Of a DNA stretch of 64,000 nucleotides, positions 44,417-56,788 are shown one piece after another. The DNA is taken from contig JACTVC010000033.1 of the NCBI GenBank assembly GCA_018417955.1, positions 1-64,000 of the forward strand. The letters run 5' to 3'. Within the stretch, counting starts at the first letter, position 1, and the number at the start of each line of letters is the position of its first letter. The notes below the pieces were generated by a model. The model was given only the letters and a program-made list of their open reading frames with translations. It made no database searches and had not been told where the DNA came from. The stretch comes from Laccaria trichodermophora (Eukaryota; Basidiomycota; Agaricomycetes; Agaricales; Hydnangiaceae). A program made the position numbers and the translations under genes.

Positions 44417-46323
44417 ATGGCCGACGGTCGTGGACTGCCGCTCTTGAGCGGCCCTTTGCCTGCTTCAATCGAGGACACGCAGCCAGAAGCGTGTAGAAAA
44501 TGTAACAAGGAGTTCAACCTCATCTTCACTAGACCGAGAAAGTGTAATCATTGCGGTGAGTCCGATGAACCATCGTTCAGAATTGTTGTATAAATGTGCG
44601 CTTCAGGCTATTCATATTGTCATAGTTGCTCAGACTTTCAAGCTCTGATGCCTCGCTTGGGTCATGATACAGGATATGATGCTATGAGCGTTTGCGCATT
44701 CTGCATAGAGTATTTAACGAGTAAGCGGCCGACATCTAGTGTTTCGTTAAAATCAATGAAATGTTTATGTGCGACAGTTACCGCGGGCGGTCGAACTTAT
44801 CTCAAATCCCTGACTTTGGCTAAGCTGAAGAAATATGTGAATGTGTACAATATCAAGATAGATCGCGCTGTCGAGAAGGATGATCTTATCGATGGTATCC
44901 TCTCCATACGGGTACGTTACATGGGTGCAACTATAGGGCCATTTCCACTGACTGTGAGCTCAGCAAAATGGTTGCCTGCCATCAGAGAATGAGGTCTTAC
45001 CCAACGACTTGCTCCTCTTCCAAATCCTAACTAGCTTTTTAGAATTTCTACAGGAAGTATTCAGTACCAGACAAGTCGACAAGCCGTCCTCGAGGGCTCT
45101 TTTCTCGAACAGGTGGTTCTGGCGAAACCCCAACCCCACCACGACCACGACCACCACCCGCTAACCCAGTACACGAGTTCCCTCGGCCAGACCTCGCTCC
45201 GGATGGCCCACCTCCCCGCCAGAGCAATCCTTTTGCTGGACCACCACCACCACCGCCACCGCGCCCACAGCAACAGCAATATAATCCTCCGCCTTACCCC
45301 CCGCCTCCGCCGCATTCAACGTATCCGGGTGGGCCGCAGTACCAGCACCAACCCCCTCCTCCCCAATTCCAACCCCCTCGGCCACCTCCACAGAACACAG
45401 GATATCCCGGGCAAGGTTACCCGCCTGGATATAACCCGCATTACGCCAATAACCCCTTCCACAATGCAGGACCGCCACCGGTGCCTCCGCATGCCTCACG
45501 TCCTCAGCCACAGCAGCACCCACAACAAGAATATCCCTACCGACCACGAACAGCGCCTGATTCCCAACGTAACGCACAGCCAACAGCGTCGTCGTCATCT
45601 CGTTCAACACCACCACCTCCACCTCCACGCCCACGAGAGACACCTGTTGCAACAGCTCCTCCCACACTTGAGGACTTGTTGACCATGCCCTCCGAACGCA
45701 TCGGATCCCTCAGCATTGGTAACCTTAAATCCATTTTGAATACAAACCACGTGAACCCGGGTCAAGTTCTGGAAAAGAGTGACTTGGTGCAAAAGGTGCT
45801 AACGCTGGTGGGCGCCGAAAAAGCGGAACGTGAGCGGCAGCGATTGGCAGAGGAGAGGGAAGAGATGGAGAGGGTGCAGAGAGAGGTTGAGAGGATGGAG
45901 GAAGAGGAGAGGGCCAGAGAGCGTAGGGAACGCAAAAGCCATAGTGATCGAAGTTCTCCGCCAAGCAGAAACTCGAGTTCGAGTCCGGCAGGGCATCACC
46001 ATGGCGAGAAAACCTCAGGAAGTAACTCGTCTCCGCCTCCTCCAAGAACCCCTTCACCTTCTATAACGCAAAAGATGGCATCTGCTTTGGAACGTACTGG
46101 ACTATGCGTCATCTGTCAAGATGACGAAGCAAACATTGCAATTGTAGACTGCGGGTAGGTGGTTTCTTGTGATTTGTTCGTTCATGAACTAATGTTCCTT
46201 GTAAGACACCTGGCGATGTGTAGAGGGTGCTCTGATATGGTCATGGCAAGCTCTCGCGAATGCCCCCTCTGTCGAACACGGATAGTCACAGAACAGCGAC
46301 TACTCCGTATCTACAAGACTTGA
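44417..46323 (+). CDS. FYVE-type zinc finger, SAP-like and RING finger protein (probable E3 ubiquitin ligase)
   Basis: The ATG at 44417 starts MADGRGLPLL. An N-terminal FYVE-like finger follows (CRKCNKEFNLIF, RKCNHCGYSYCHSC, VCAFC), then a helical SAP-like motif (LKSLTLAKLKKYVNVYNIKI), a long Pro-rich stretch with poly-Pro runs, a second SAP-like motif (ERIGSLSIGNLKSILNTNHV), a charged coiled-coil (RQRLAEEREEMERVQREVER) and a C-terminal C3HC4 RING (CVICQDDEANIAIVDCGHLAMC, CPLCRTRI) ending LLRIYKT. The order FYVE-SAP-RING resembles animal RNF34/rififylin (CARP) ligases, which bind membranes and ubiquitinate signalling proteins. Four introns; the last (about 46155-46205) splits the RING. The Pro-rich middle shows strong composition bias, which creates long antisense frames. 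Confidence 0.85.
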
Positions 46324-46792
46324 ACGAACATTTTGGCAATTTTTTAAGACCTCTCCTGCGCTTCTTTGTAATTGGATGTTACCTACCTCATAGTACGTAT
46401 ATATATCACCGCATTGCTGTCAGTACAAGGCTTGCGTCGTTCTTCACATGAATATGTTGTATCACTCATCTAAGCATTGTGCTCATGATTTCCATTCAAG
46501 ATGGATGGAGTGGCAGTAGGCTGAGCACCGGGCTAATAGGAACTCAATCACAGCACAAGCCCTTTGACAACTTTAGCGCACTGAGAAAAAGCCAAATGCC
46601 ATGATCATGAACAACAAGAGTACTAAGACATAGTCCTATAAGGCTTCAGAAATGTATAATAGATTGTAAATTCGTGATAAAGACAGCTTCGCATAGAGTT
46701 ATTTCTCTGACGGCGGGGTATACAAAGGGGAATAGAAAAAAAACTAGGCCAACTGCTGGGTCACTGTTCAAAATCCCATGTTCCTTGCAAAA
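46324..46792. other. Convergent 3' intergenic region
   Basis: 3' UTRs of the RING gene and the CSC1-like gene. No gene seen. Confidence 0.6.
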
Positions 46793-49700
46793 TTATATCT
46801 CGCCCACTAAATCCGGCGGCCCACCAACAATATCCACCTTGCCCTTCGCATCCATCTGTGCATTTTTGTCACTGACATCTACACCAGCCTCAGCACATGC
46901 ACGCTGCTCCTCTGCCACCAAGCCATGTTCGTCTCTCGGAAGCCAGATGGTCCTCTGTGGTCTCGAAGCAGCGGGATGCGCAAAGCCATAATCTTCCTCT
47001 GTTTTAACCTTCTTTTCAAGTTCCGCACGCTTTTTCTCCTCGATTGCTGGGCTCTCCGATATCAATCCCTGTTTCGCAAGCTCGTCCTGGTCTTGAGGAC
47101 CGCCCGCTTCGAGTTCCTGCGGCGTCCTCTCGGTAATGGGCTCTTCCTCTCCCTCTACCTCGTCACTTTGTGCAGTGTATGTCTTGTCTTGTAGACTCAG
47201 GGGGAGGGCATACAAGAGGGGATCATATGATTGGTTGATGATGATATTGAATCCAGCCTAATCAGGTCGTCAATCAGATTCTGTTCTTGATTCATAAAAG
47301 AGAAACTTACCGTGATGACAATTAGAACAACCATGAGAGCGCCTTCTGGAACAGCGCCTGGCTTCTTCTTATCATCTTGGGCGAGGAAAAACAACGCACA
47401 CAGGCAAAGCTGTTGCACATACATGCCGACGAACACGTGTTGAATTGCTTTAGGGAAAAACAATCCGCCAGTGTCACTCTTGAGGTCTTGCTGGTAAACC
47501 CACAAAAAGATGTACTTGTACAGCATATAGAAGAGGAAGAATGTTGCAAAAGCAAGACCGTTTATGACGGGCGATATGATGGAGTATCCAAGAGCTATGG
47601 AAGAGATTTAGTCAGATAAGTGCCGCATGTAGAAGGGAGAACCCAACTGATGACGACAAGCAGCGTCACGCCAGGGAATGTGGTACCCCAAGCAACGTTC
47701 CTTGCACCATACTTGATGTCATACACCGAGCGGGGAGTGCTACCGAGTATGAACAACTTGACGTAGTAGATTAGAAGCGGTACGATCTGCAAGAACCCTC
47801 CAGCAACACCCGAGAGACCTTGAAGGATTATATATCTAAACGACCGTCAACCAACAAGAACGGCGAGATAAAAGTGAATACTCACGTCAAAAAGAACGTA
47901 GAAGCCTGGGGTAACTGTTGCGCCAAGATGGTTGGTACACTCGTGGGATTGTTCAAAATGCCGGTAAGGGATGCCACAATACCAGAACCAATGGTAACAA
48001 CCAAAAAGGAGTGCTGCAAATGTCATCCCGTTATATCAAAGCTTCAGCAACATTTATCAAAGACCTACGACGACTTGGAAGATGAAAAATCTGGTCATAA
48101 GGGAAAGTTCCAATCCAGTGCGTTTGGGTATACCCTCGAAGCGAGCGAGGAGGCGCAGGATAATGGGAAGAAGCATCATCAGGACTGCCAGGAGGACTGG
48201 TGGGAGAATACCCTGGCGTATGTTCAGCTTCCGCTGGGCGCGGTGCAGAAATTGGTATACGCACAGAAATGATGCCAACGACAACCTTCGGGAGTTTACA
48301 GATCCAGCTTAGGAAAACGGCTTTGGCGCAGACGGTATAAATGTTGGAGATCACAGCAACAAATCCAACTAGTTAAAACGGCAATTGGTAATCAAATTCT
48401 GGTGAAGGAAATGAAAAAAGCAAACCAGGAATGGTCCAAAAGATAATGAGTGCTGCAGTAGCTGCGTAGCTGATGGCGACTCGAATCTGTGGAGGGTATT
48501 AGTTCTTTAGCCATAGGTAAAGAAAGGAAAAACGTTGAAACAACCTTTTGCTCGTAAGGATTCATGCCCAAGTTGGCCCAGATTACGTCTTCGGGAGAGA
48601 CTTCAACGTAACGGTCGCCTAAAAAATAAAATTAGAGTTAATACAAAATGAAAGTCCAGACGAATAACTTACTCATGCGGTAAGGCTCGTGGTGCGCCAA
48701 AACCTGAACCGCCAAATGTGCCGATATCTGTTTCCTAAACGTGATGAACGCGCTATTCATAGGCGGGTACTCCCCCGCCCCGCCTGAGCCTAGTACTCTG
48801 CCCTTGACGGCCTCGCCAGTATGCTTTACTGTTTGCCCAGCACCCTTGACTGCATGTCCAATTTCTTTGATACCATGTTCGCCCTTTCTCTGACGCACCC
48901 GAGGATTTCCTTCATCATCAACCGACGATGCACTGAAGAGGTCGTCGTCATCATGAGCAGCATGTGCCTCGTCTGCCTCCCGAATGCGCGCGCGGCCTTC
49001 GTCCAACAACCGAGTACATTCCGCTATCTCCTGACGAGCCCACTCGATCGTATCAACCTTTTTTCCGATGAATGGAATGGAACCAAGACGATGTTGGGGA
49101 CGATCTCCGACTGGAACTTCGATAGCGTGCGTAGTCGGCGCCTCTTCAATATTCGCTTCTTGACTCTTCTCGCTCTTGGGCCCATTCGCTTTTTCGTCTT
49201 TGAGACGCAGCTTGGCAGCAGTCCGCAACAAAGCCGTTTCAGCTGATTCAAGTTTATTGCACGCTGCGAGGCGACGGTCATAGATGTCAGGTAGATCCTT
49301 GAGATTTCTAGACTTGATTTAATAACAGAAGAGGATAGAGAACAGACACTGTACTTGCCGGTTGATCCAAATTCGTTTCACTCCTCCTGGAAATCCATTG
49401 TATAGTTTGTAAAGAGCGTCTTGTGATAGGTATTTCGCGGGTATCCCAGTTATAAGAATGGTATTGGCTTGCACTGATTTGGCATGTTCGCTTTCGATAA
49501 GGTGTTGTTGACGCGTAATGAGGAAATGTTTCATCTCATTTTTGATATTATAAAAGATCCAAACTGAAAAAGGAGGTGTTCAGAAAACTGGTTGGAAGAA
49601 CGAGAAACGGGCCTTACAAGTGAAGATATAAACCAAAATCAAGTGAGAAGCATATCGAACTTGTATATTTTTCGCCACGTTTCCATAGCTAAGTTTATCA

Positions 49701-50188
49701 AGGCTATCCTTTCCTGAAACGCTGCTATTGACCGCAGTAACGGGGAAGAGGACGATCCATGAAATAATCCAGATGGGTAACAAGACTTTGACCATCATGC
49801 GCAAGAAGCGGACAAAGAAGTACGCGTCGAGACCATTGGCACGAATGATACCGCGGTAGTCCGCTTTGAAGACGGCGATAGGCCAAGATAAAAGGCTGTT
49901 GGATAGGGGTTGTGCGCGTTTACTACATAGGTTGAAAAAAAGTTAGATAAGGAGAAGAAGAGGAAGAAGGACGAAACGCACGATGGTGGAGGGGTATAAG
50001 TGAGTGGTTCATAAATCGCCTTGAAGTAAGGTCGTAAGAGAGTGAAGATGACGAGCTCGATGCCAAAGACAGCTGCGTTGAAGACAAGCGCTGTGACGAA
50101 GGTCGCCGTGGACGCGCTCTTGGCGGACGAAGTGTCCGACCTGTGAAAGTCAGCAACGCGCAGAGAACGATACACCGAGGACGTACAT
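46793..50188 (-). CDS. CSC1: CSC1/OSCA-type osmosensitive cation channel (RSN1-like)
   Basis: Member of the CSC1/OSCA/TMEM63 family of stretch- or osmotic-stress-gated calcium-permeable channels in the plasma membrane. The N-terminal RSN1 membrane domain is clear: TFVTALVFNAAVFGIELVIFT, PYFKAIYEPLTYTP and AYFFVRFLRMMVKVLLPIW. Then come HAKSVQANTILITGIP and a long cytoplasmic loop with an Asp-rich stretch. The pore region gives NPTSVPTILAQQLPQASTFF and LSGVAGGFLQIVPLLIYYVK, then GTTFPGVTLLVVISLGYSIISPVING with about nine spans. A hydrophilic tail with acidic clusters ends GGPPDLVGEI. The gene has about ten introns. The start is uncertain: the nearest ATG is 50188, but its splice join to SDTSSAKSAST was not resolved, so an upstream exon may exist. 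Confidence 0.85.
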
Positions 50189-50797
50189 TGTTTAAGAGGC
50201 AGCAGAGGGGGGGAAGCGAAGGAGCGACAAGGGAAGACAAACGAATGGAATGACGGTTTTAAGGACGAACATGAAGGGATGCTTAGTCCTATTTGGGTAT
50301 AGATCCACCGATCGCTCCCCCGATATACGTCACTTCGGAGCCAAGAAAAGAGGAGACTTCAAAGGTAGCCGAAACTTGAAAGTTCCCTCAGAATCTATCT
50401 ACAACACTCTACTCATAGCGTACGTACCAGCTGCCAACCTGTCCTTCATCTTCAGAACCTATACATTCCTTCTGCCGAACAATTTTTAAATTTAACCGCC
50501 GACATGATCACAAGATAGGACCAGGTACGCAGTGATACCTCGATGCATTATGATTGTAGAAAAAACAAATATAGCTGGGCAAAATGACACATTGAAAACG
50601 AGATATAAATAACGGAGCAAAGCCAGGATATAGGGTACAGGCCACTGAGCAACTGCCCGTTGGCTAAAACCAGCAGACCTCAAAAAAAAAAAAAGACTAC
50701 ACCATCCACCCTCCTAATCGTACAAATGTTAACCGTCGGAGAAAAAAATCCAAAACCAAACAGGAAGAAGAAAACAAGTACGGGGGAGTGTGTCCGC
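50189..50797. other. Intergenic, promoter of CSC1-like gene and 3' UTR of RING gene
   Basis: About 600 bp; short frames only. No gene seen. Confidence 0.5.
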
Positions 50798-52753
50798 TCA
50801 CACTCCAACCCTCCCCAATCCAGCGGTACTTTCAATGTCAGGTCTGACCGTCTGTTGCGGATTCCTCGAAAGGCTCAAGCCCCTCAAGAATCCAGGCCGC
50901 AAAGATCCTCCAAGCAAACCTCCACTCCGGACTTCCGTCGTCGGCGTCTCTGCAGCCTCAGGCTCCGCAGGAGGTGCTTCATCTTCCGTCTCGGAGTCAC
51001 CTTTATCCTCCAATGGCGGTGGTGGCGCCGTGGTAATTCGTAGGAGTGACGTGTAGGCTAGAGATTAAGTCATTTAGATTTGAATGTAAAAAACATAAAA
51101 AGAAAGAGTACGTTGACGACAAATAGGACAGAACCACCCTTTCGCCTTCCTCTTCCTTCTTTGATTGGCAGGAGGAGTAGCAGGGGCCCCAGGCGTCGCA
51201 GGGGCACCGGTCTCGCCAGCAACAGCGGGGACCGCAGGCTCCGCCACTCCCTGCGTAATATTTCCGCCAGCTCCAAATTCCACCATGTTAAGTGCGCAGT
51301 CCTTGCACGCAACAAGATGACGGCAAGGAAGAAGCACTACTTCCCGTGGGGAAGAAAGGCAGAGGAGGCACTCCGACTGTGGGCTGTCGTCGTCTGCGCC
51401 TTGTCCATTTTCTGCAGGAGGATATGTGTGTGTAAGTGATGAGGGCGTTACGGGAGTGGCGGCGTGATTGGCCGCGGATGTCAATCCGAAAATCTCGTGA
51501 AGGTGGAAAGTGTGTGGGCCAATCTAACAAGCAAGAATCAGCATATATCACCTGCTCAGTACTCAAAACAAAAACCCACGGTAGCTTCGCGCTTGACAAC
51601 TTTAACGACCCAAGGCCTTGTATCCTCAGCGCCTTCCTCTGCGTCAGCAGGCTTGGCTCCAAGACGAACGATCTGCAAATATGTAATTTGTTCATTGGGG
51701 GAGGCAAGCTCGGTTGCTTGCTCATCAAGTGCCGCCAATCGAATGGTCACTTTAACGCCTTCATTTTCGCCATCCTTCCCATTCTTGTTCTTTGCCTCTT
51801 GCGCAGCAGGTTCAGCGTCAACAACAGCCAAAGCTGGCCCCGAGATACTGCGGTTCAGGGATCGCCTGCGAAAGTGGAAACGAGAAAACCGACGACGAGC
51901 GTTCTGTCGACCGGTTGGGCCTGCTTCAGATGAAGCGGCCGGGTTGGCTAATGAATCACCCGGGAAATGATCACCATTTGTCGGCTTGGTGCATGGGAGG
52001 GCGTCAGCCGCAGCAGTTGACGTGCCGGTTGCATCGGAAGATGTGGAAGCAGCCGGTATGTGTTCAAACCGTCCCAGTTCAAGTAGGGCGCCATCCTCCA
52101 ACGTCAGGTGGCTGGCGAAACCGCCCTCAACGACCGATTCAAATACGAGCAGTTTAGAAAAGGGGTGATGTGGGGGGGCAGGTGGTGCATCTGGGTGGGC
52201 TTTGGGAAGGTAAACGTGAACATATATACCGCACTTGGGTGCGTCGCAATCATATTCAAACCCGAGGCCGTGGTGATGCTGATGATACGGTTCACCTGGG
52301 GTAGGAGTCGCAGAATCTTCTGCGACGGAAGACAGGGGAGATAGACGGAGTGTTGGCCGCTTGAGGTTTACCAGCGCCTGCAGAGTCGTTGTCGGCTGTG
52401 AAGACTGAAAGACAGGTCAATAATGGTGTTTCGAAGCAATAGGATGACTGAGAGGAGTTGGCGGGAAACTTGATGATTATAACTAATTATTCAACACTCA
52501 CCTCCTTGCTCTTTTCGATCCACCCATTGACGATATCCGGCGTCAGTTCATCTGTTACAATTTTCTTGTCCATCGTAAATGTCCATGCAGGCCCAGCATT
52601 GACAGAGCCAATGTTTGGACCGAAGAGGGGATCCTGCGACTTTTTGTCCTTGACATTGTTCGGAGCGTTGGTAGGATCAGCAGTGTTTGGTGATAAAAGG
52701 TGGTCGAGTTGCACGACTGGAGCGCCCCCCGCAGCGGTAGGTTGGTGGCTCAT
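50798..52753 (-). CDS. MGRN1/RNF157-like RING finger E3 ubiquitin ligase
   Basis: The ATG at 52753 begins MSHQPTAAGGAPVVQLDHLL. The middle gives YDCDAPKCGIYVHVYLP, like the conserved N-terminal domain of Mahogunin-type ligases, then FESVVEGGFASHLTLEDG and a charged insert. After WVVKVVKREAT comes FHLHEIFG, and the C-terminal RING: CLLCLSSPREVVLLPCRHLVAC and a second part FCPICRQPYTSLLRI. The spacing between the RING halves is enlarged by an insert of about 55 residues rich in Ala/Pro (APATPGAPATPP), unusual for a RING. The end is an Arg/Gly-rich tail closing GRVGV. Introns are short. Family knowledge suggests a cytoplasmic ligase; substrate unknown. Confidence 0.82.
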
Positions 52754-53105
52754 GCTGATTGTGTCTGTGCGTGAGAGGCAAGGGAGAAATAGTACCGCTG
52801 ATTTGTGCGGCTGGTCGTTGTGAAATGGTAAGCGCCGTGGAGAACGACTTGGGCTAGACGACGAGGGACATTCGATTGGAGTGGGAGGTGATGGACATCA
52901 ATCTGTTCTTTAAATAAGGGGACAACAGCTGGAGACTATCTTCCGCTATGACGAATTGTCATATACTCACGTGATCTCTCTATCAGCAACTTCGGCAGAC
53001 CTCAGCAAAACTGCGGAGACACTCATTTCAAGCATAGTGCTGTATTCTTGTCGTGCATACGTTCATAGATGAAAGAAAAGTAATGGAATAGTGCTGCAGA
53101 CAAGT
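52754..53105. other. Promoter of RING gene and 3' UTR of ribosomal gene
   Basis: No gene seen. Confidence 0.5.
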
Positions 53106-53717
53106 TTATGCAATCAATGATACAACACCGCCAGCCTCCTTAATTTTGGCCCTACGACAAAAGGTTTAGAAAGAATCCAAGATATCAATAATTCCACATA
53201 CTCTGCTTTTGCTGAAACGAAACGCGCTTTTACAATGAAAGGACGTTGTGGTAGCCTAGGGGTTCAATCAGCTCTACAGTTCGCTTCCATCCTTTGTTTA
53301 TCAAAACGTACTGTCCATTGCCCAACACCTTTCCATACCCGAATCTCAGGGTGTCAATAACCGGCACGACTTCAGAATCCGCAGTCAAGCCCTTCTTCTC
53401 CTCTTCAGGTACAAGACTCCAGAGCTTGTCGACATTGATGATAGGACGCCAATATTGATTGCGCGTGAGATGGAAATGGCGCATACCAACCTTTCCAAAG
53501 TAACCAGGATGGTACTTATCGAAGTTGGTTCTGTAAAACGCAATAAAGAGAATTAAAATCACGCCATCTCCGTAAGAGGAATAAAGGCGTACCGGTGGTG
53601 GTGCTGACCACCAGCAAGACCACGACCACCTGGATGTTTACGGTGCTTTCCTACACGTCCGTGACCGGCCGATACGTGGCCGCGGTGCTTGCGAGTCTTG
53701 GAGAACCGGGATGGCAT
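53106..53717 (-). CDS. RPL28: 60S ribosomal protein uL15 (L28/L27a)
   Basis: Component of the large ribosomal subunit. The ATG at 53717 starts [20 protein letters not shown], the invariant uL15 start, followed by [26 protein letters not shown] and [13 protein letters not shown]. After [10 protein letters not shown] a long intron (about 90 nt from near 53340) is followed by [18 protein letters not shown], and a second intron by [14 protein letters not shown]. The family length of about 148 residues is kept. Without the introns the frame appears to end early at GYHNVLSL; that peptide is intron-encoded. Divergent from RPB11 with a 500-bp spacer. Confidence 0.93.
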
Positions 53718-54214
53718 GGTTTCTGTGATTTTTTAAACATTAGCGTTCTGTTGCAAACGAGTTGACCCATAGACGCCATCCAAAGCCATCCTATTCCATC
53801 CAACCTAAAATCCCACTTTTCTGTGCGAAACGACATGGAAACAGAAGGTCCAGAACTCCATATCACAGAATAAAGGAGCATGGGAGGGGCATAGAGACGG
53901 GGTACTAACCTTGAGGAGGTGTTGAAGCTTGGAGGGCCAATGGGCAATTTACGGTTCTGTTTGCGCCGGTGCCACTTTGTCAATAACACCAAATAAGGGG
54001 CAGCAAACTTTTGTCGCATCTTTGTTCAGTCCTGTCGCTGTCACCAAAAAACAAATCGTGAGTGCTTTACTTCTTTTCATCCCATAGAATGATGGGCTAT
54101 AAGCCAATATTTATTGTCGGTGAACATGTTTATGATCGCACTTTTTTTTTTGCTGAACCATTCTCAACATTGTTGCTGTCTCCAAGCCTTAAACTAACCA
54201 TAATTTCGACAGAC
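53718..54214. other. Divergent promoter region (RPL28 / RPB11)
   Basis: About 500 bp between two housekeeping genes. It has a poly-T run near 54140 and possible 5' UTR introns. No gene seen. Confidence 0.5.
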
Positions 54215-54785
54215 ATGAACGCACCCAATCGTTACGAGCTCTACGTTCTTGAAGATGGCGAAAAGCCGTGCGTTCCATCTCTGCCATAGCAACACCGCAA
54301 AAGGTTCAAACGCGGTGGATAATAATCCAGAGTGGAAATAACAGAGGACACGAAGATTCCCAACGCCGCTACGATCAAAATCGTCAAACAGGATCATACC
54401 CTTGGCAATATGCTCCGAGCGTACGCTGCCTATTGTTCTTCTACCGTGTCTTCATCTTACCTGTCGTTCTCCTAGTCAGCTTCTTTCAATGCCACAGATC
54501 CTCTTTGCGGGGTACAAAGTTCCCCACCCCCTTCACCCCTACTTTCTCATCAAGATCCAAACGGACGGAACGATAACACCTCAAGCCATATTACATCAAG
54601 CTTGTACGAAACTCATTGGAACCATGTCGTCGCTGGAGACCAAGTTTAACCGAGAATTCTCCTTCAAGGACGTAGAGGGTACCGGTGTCGCGGTGGGGGG
54701 CATGCCGGGAGAAGACCCATATGGTGGCACTGGAGGGGCTGGAGGCGCCTGGTCAGGCGCTGGCCGAGATTACTTGGACTTCTGA
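54215..54785 (+). CDS. RPB11: RNA polymerase II subunit RPB11
   Basis: Subunit of the RNA polymerase II core that pairs with Rpb3. The ATG at 54215 gives MNAPNRYELYVLEDGEKP. After an intron comes VEITEDTKIPNAATIKI and VKQDHTLGNMLRA, the alpha-motif of the family. A second intron leads to QLLSMPQILFAGYKVPHPLH and YFLIKIQTDGTITPQ, then a helix LHQACTKLIGTMSSLETKF. The Gly-rich tail (GGMPGEDPYGGTGGAGGAW) is a common fungal extension. All joins keep frame. Confidence 0.93.
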
Positions 54786-54939
54786 TACCTGTCCTTTTTT
54801 ACCTCTTTTCTTCAACCTTATGCCTGTATACTACTTGTTGATTGTATCATTATATTCTCGAATATACGCTGTTAGATATAATCTTTGGTGATGATTAGAG
54901 AGAAGTGGTGTACTTTCTTGGCCAAATCTAGAGACCGTG

Positions 54940-56788
54940 TCACCGCCTCTCGCGCTTCATTCGCCTTTTCAGCTTCTCCTCAAACACCTGTCTCTTCCTC
55001 ACCTGCGTCTGACTGAGGTTATTCTCCTCTGACTCTTCCCTGTCCGTCATCTCCACATAATCTTGAATGCACCGTTCCATCTTGTCCTGCACCAGCATAC
55101 TCGGGTCCATACCTCCCTGCAGAGAGGTCACCTCTTGGGGCTGCATATCCCACTGAAAATCAAATCCCCAGCCTTGCGTAGAAAATGGTTGTCCTGAAGA
55201 CGTGGTAGACTGGGGAGATGTTGCCGATGAGTTGGTCTTGACACCAATGCTATATCCCGAAGAAGTGGACAAGAGCCCGCCCTCCTCACGCCACCACCGC
55301 ACAAAGTAAACAGCAGCTCGCGCTAGATCTACCTCAGCTCCTCTCGTAATCATACCCATCCTCTGAGCAAGGTTAGTCAAGAAATCTTCCAAGTCAAAGG
55401 TAGGTTGAGAACCAGGCGGTAGAAGATGTAGATAAGCTGGTGCTGGAGACAAATCAGCGATTGGATGGAACACATGTGAGTTCTGAACGCTAACGTTGTT
55501 GTGGAAGAAGTGACTTACCAATGGGATTTAGAACGTTTAGCCTGTATAAAAGATAAGCTGCCAGTGTTTGCATGTCATACATGCCTTCTTTGATCCCCGC
55601 TGTTACATACAATTAGATCAATGAGAATACAAGAGTCCACGAGACCTACTGATCACCGTGACAAGGGGAGGGGTAGGTTGAGTCTTTACGTACCTATCAA
55701 AGCAAGTTTAACACCTCTCTCTGCGCCTTCTCCCCCGCGTCCCAGGAAGGGTAACATGACCCCTGGGGTATCGTAGGCGTAGACGAGGGGATCCAAGGAT
55801 AGCTTCAGCCGTGTTGAGAGAGCTTGTGTCATTCCCGGATTGACAGAGGTCTTGAAAGCTTTTGGAGTTCCTACATCGTAAAAGTATCAATTGAAGCACA
55901 GACAGTCAAACAATCTATACGCACGGCCTTTGATCCCCATGTGGCGAAGGGCATTCAATAGAGTTGATTTACCGACATTCGGCATTCCAATTACGAGTAC
56001 GTTTAGCTCCATAGCATGTGGATGTTGCTTCGCGATGTCTAATGGTGAAGCAGTTAGTCATGTGAATTACCATGGGGGACCATTTGCGCTGAACTGGAAA
56101 AGAGATAACATACTTACTAGGATCTCGCTCAGGTTTCTGATATCCCGCGGTCGTTGCCACGACGCGAAGAGTAAACGCTGATGAGGAAACTTCTTCGCCA
56201 TCGCCAGACGGAATGGCTTGAGATAAAATGCGTTTCAGACGAGGCTTTTCGATATCGAAGGAGAAGAAGCTTTACCTCGGTGCCCCATTCAGGAACAAGA
56301 TCACGCTTGTTCAAGACCACAATGTGCTCACAGGCTTCAGCAGCTATTATGCGACGTGTTGGATTGTTTGGGTCCCATCCACGCTCTAATCTCCACTTCC
56401 GAAGTGCACCTAAATGGGCAACGATGTGAGAAGAACGTCCAAAGGTATTGATACAAAGTGGGGGAATGATGTTCAGTCAGTCACCTGCCTTGGGCAAGTG
56501 GCTGAGAGTGCCGGGGCACCACAACAATGAACTGAAGAACCCCGTCAAAGCAGAGTATGAATGCCACATGTAGGTAATAACACACCCCGAAGGAAACGCA
56601 GGAAAAGAGCACACACCTTCTAGGGACCTGTTTATGCTCGTCAAGGGAAGACGCGAATCTCTTATTTCAAGAACGACGTCTGTTCGTGTAAGCAATGCTG
56701 GCAGCATCCGCGTGAACTTCATCATGTGTCCGGGAAACCATGAGGGCGCGATGGGAAGTATCGGTGCTGGGATGTGCAGCAACGCCAT
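54940..56788 (-). CDS. MTG1: Mitochondrial ribosome-associated GTPase MTG1
   Basis: Circularly permuted GTPase of the YlqF/RbgA family needed for the large mitochondrial ribosomal subunit. The ATG at 56788 starts MALLHIPAPILPIAPSWFPG, then HMMKFTRMLPALLTRTDVVL and EIRDSRLPLTSINRSLEG. The G motifs come in permuted order: IVVLNKRDLVPEWG (G4), NVLVIGMPNVGKSTLLNALR (G1), the switch region, AYDTPGVMLP (G3). The C-terminal part has PAYLHLLPPGSQPTFDLEDF and MGMITRGAEVDLARAAVYF, then a long charged tail (RKRQVFEEKLKRRMKRERR). Six or more short introns; the joins around the G motifs are consistent with frame. The long Ser/Gln-rich insert before the end is fungus-specific or disordered. Confidence 0.9.

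Noticed and set aside
45161..45667. Long minus-strand frame of Val/Gly/Glu-rich peptide
   Set aside because: Antisense shadow of the Pro-rich region of the FYVE-RING gene.
54062..54214. Upstream in-frame extension of RPB11
   Set aside because: The extension is hydrophobic, starts far upstream and is not part of the family; the MNAPNRYELYVL start matches RPB11.
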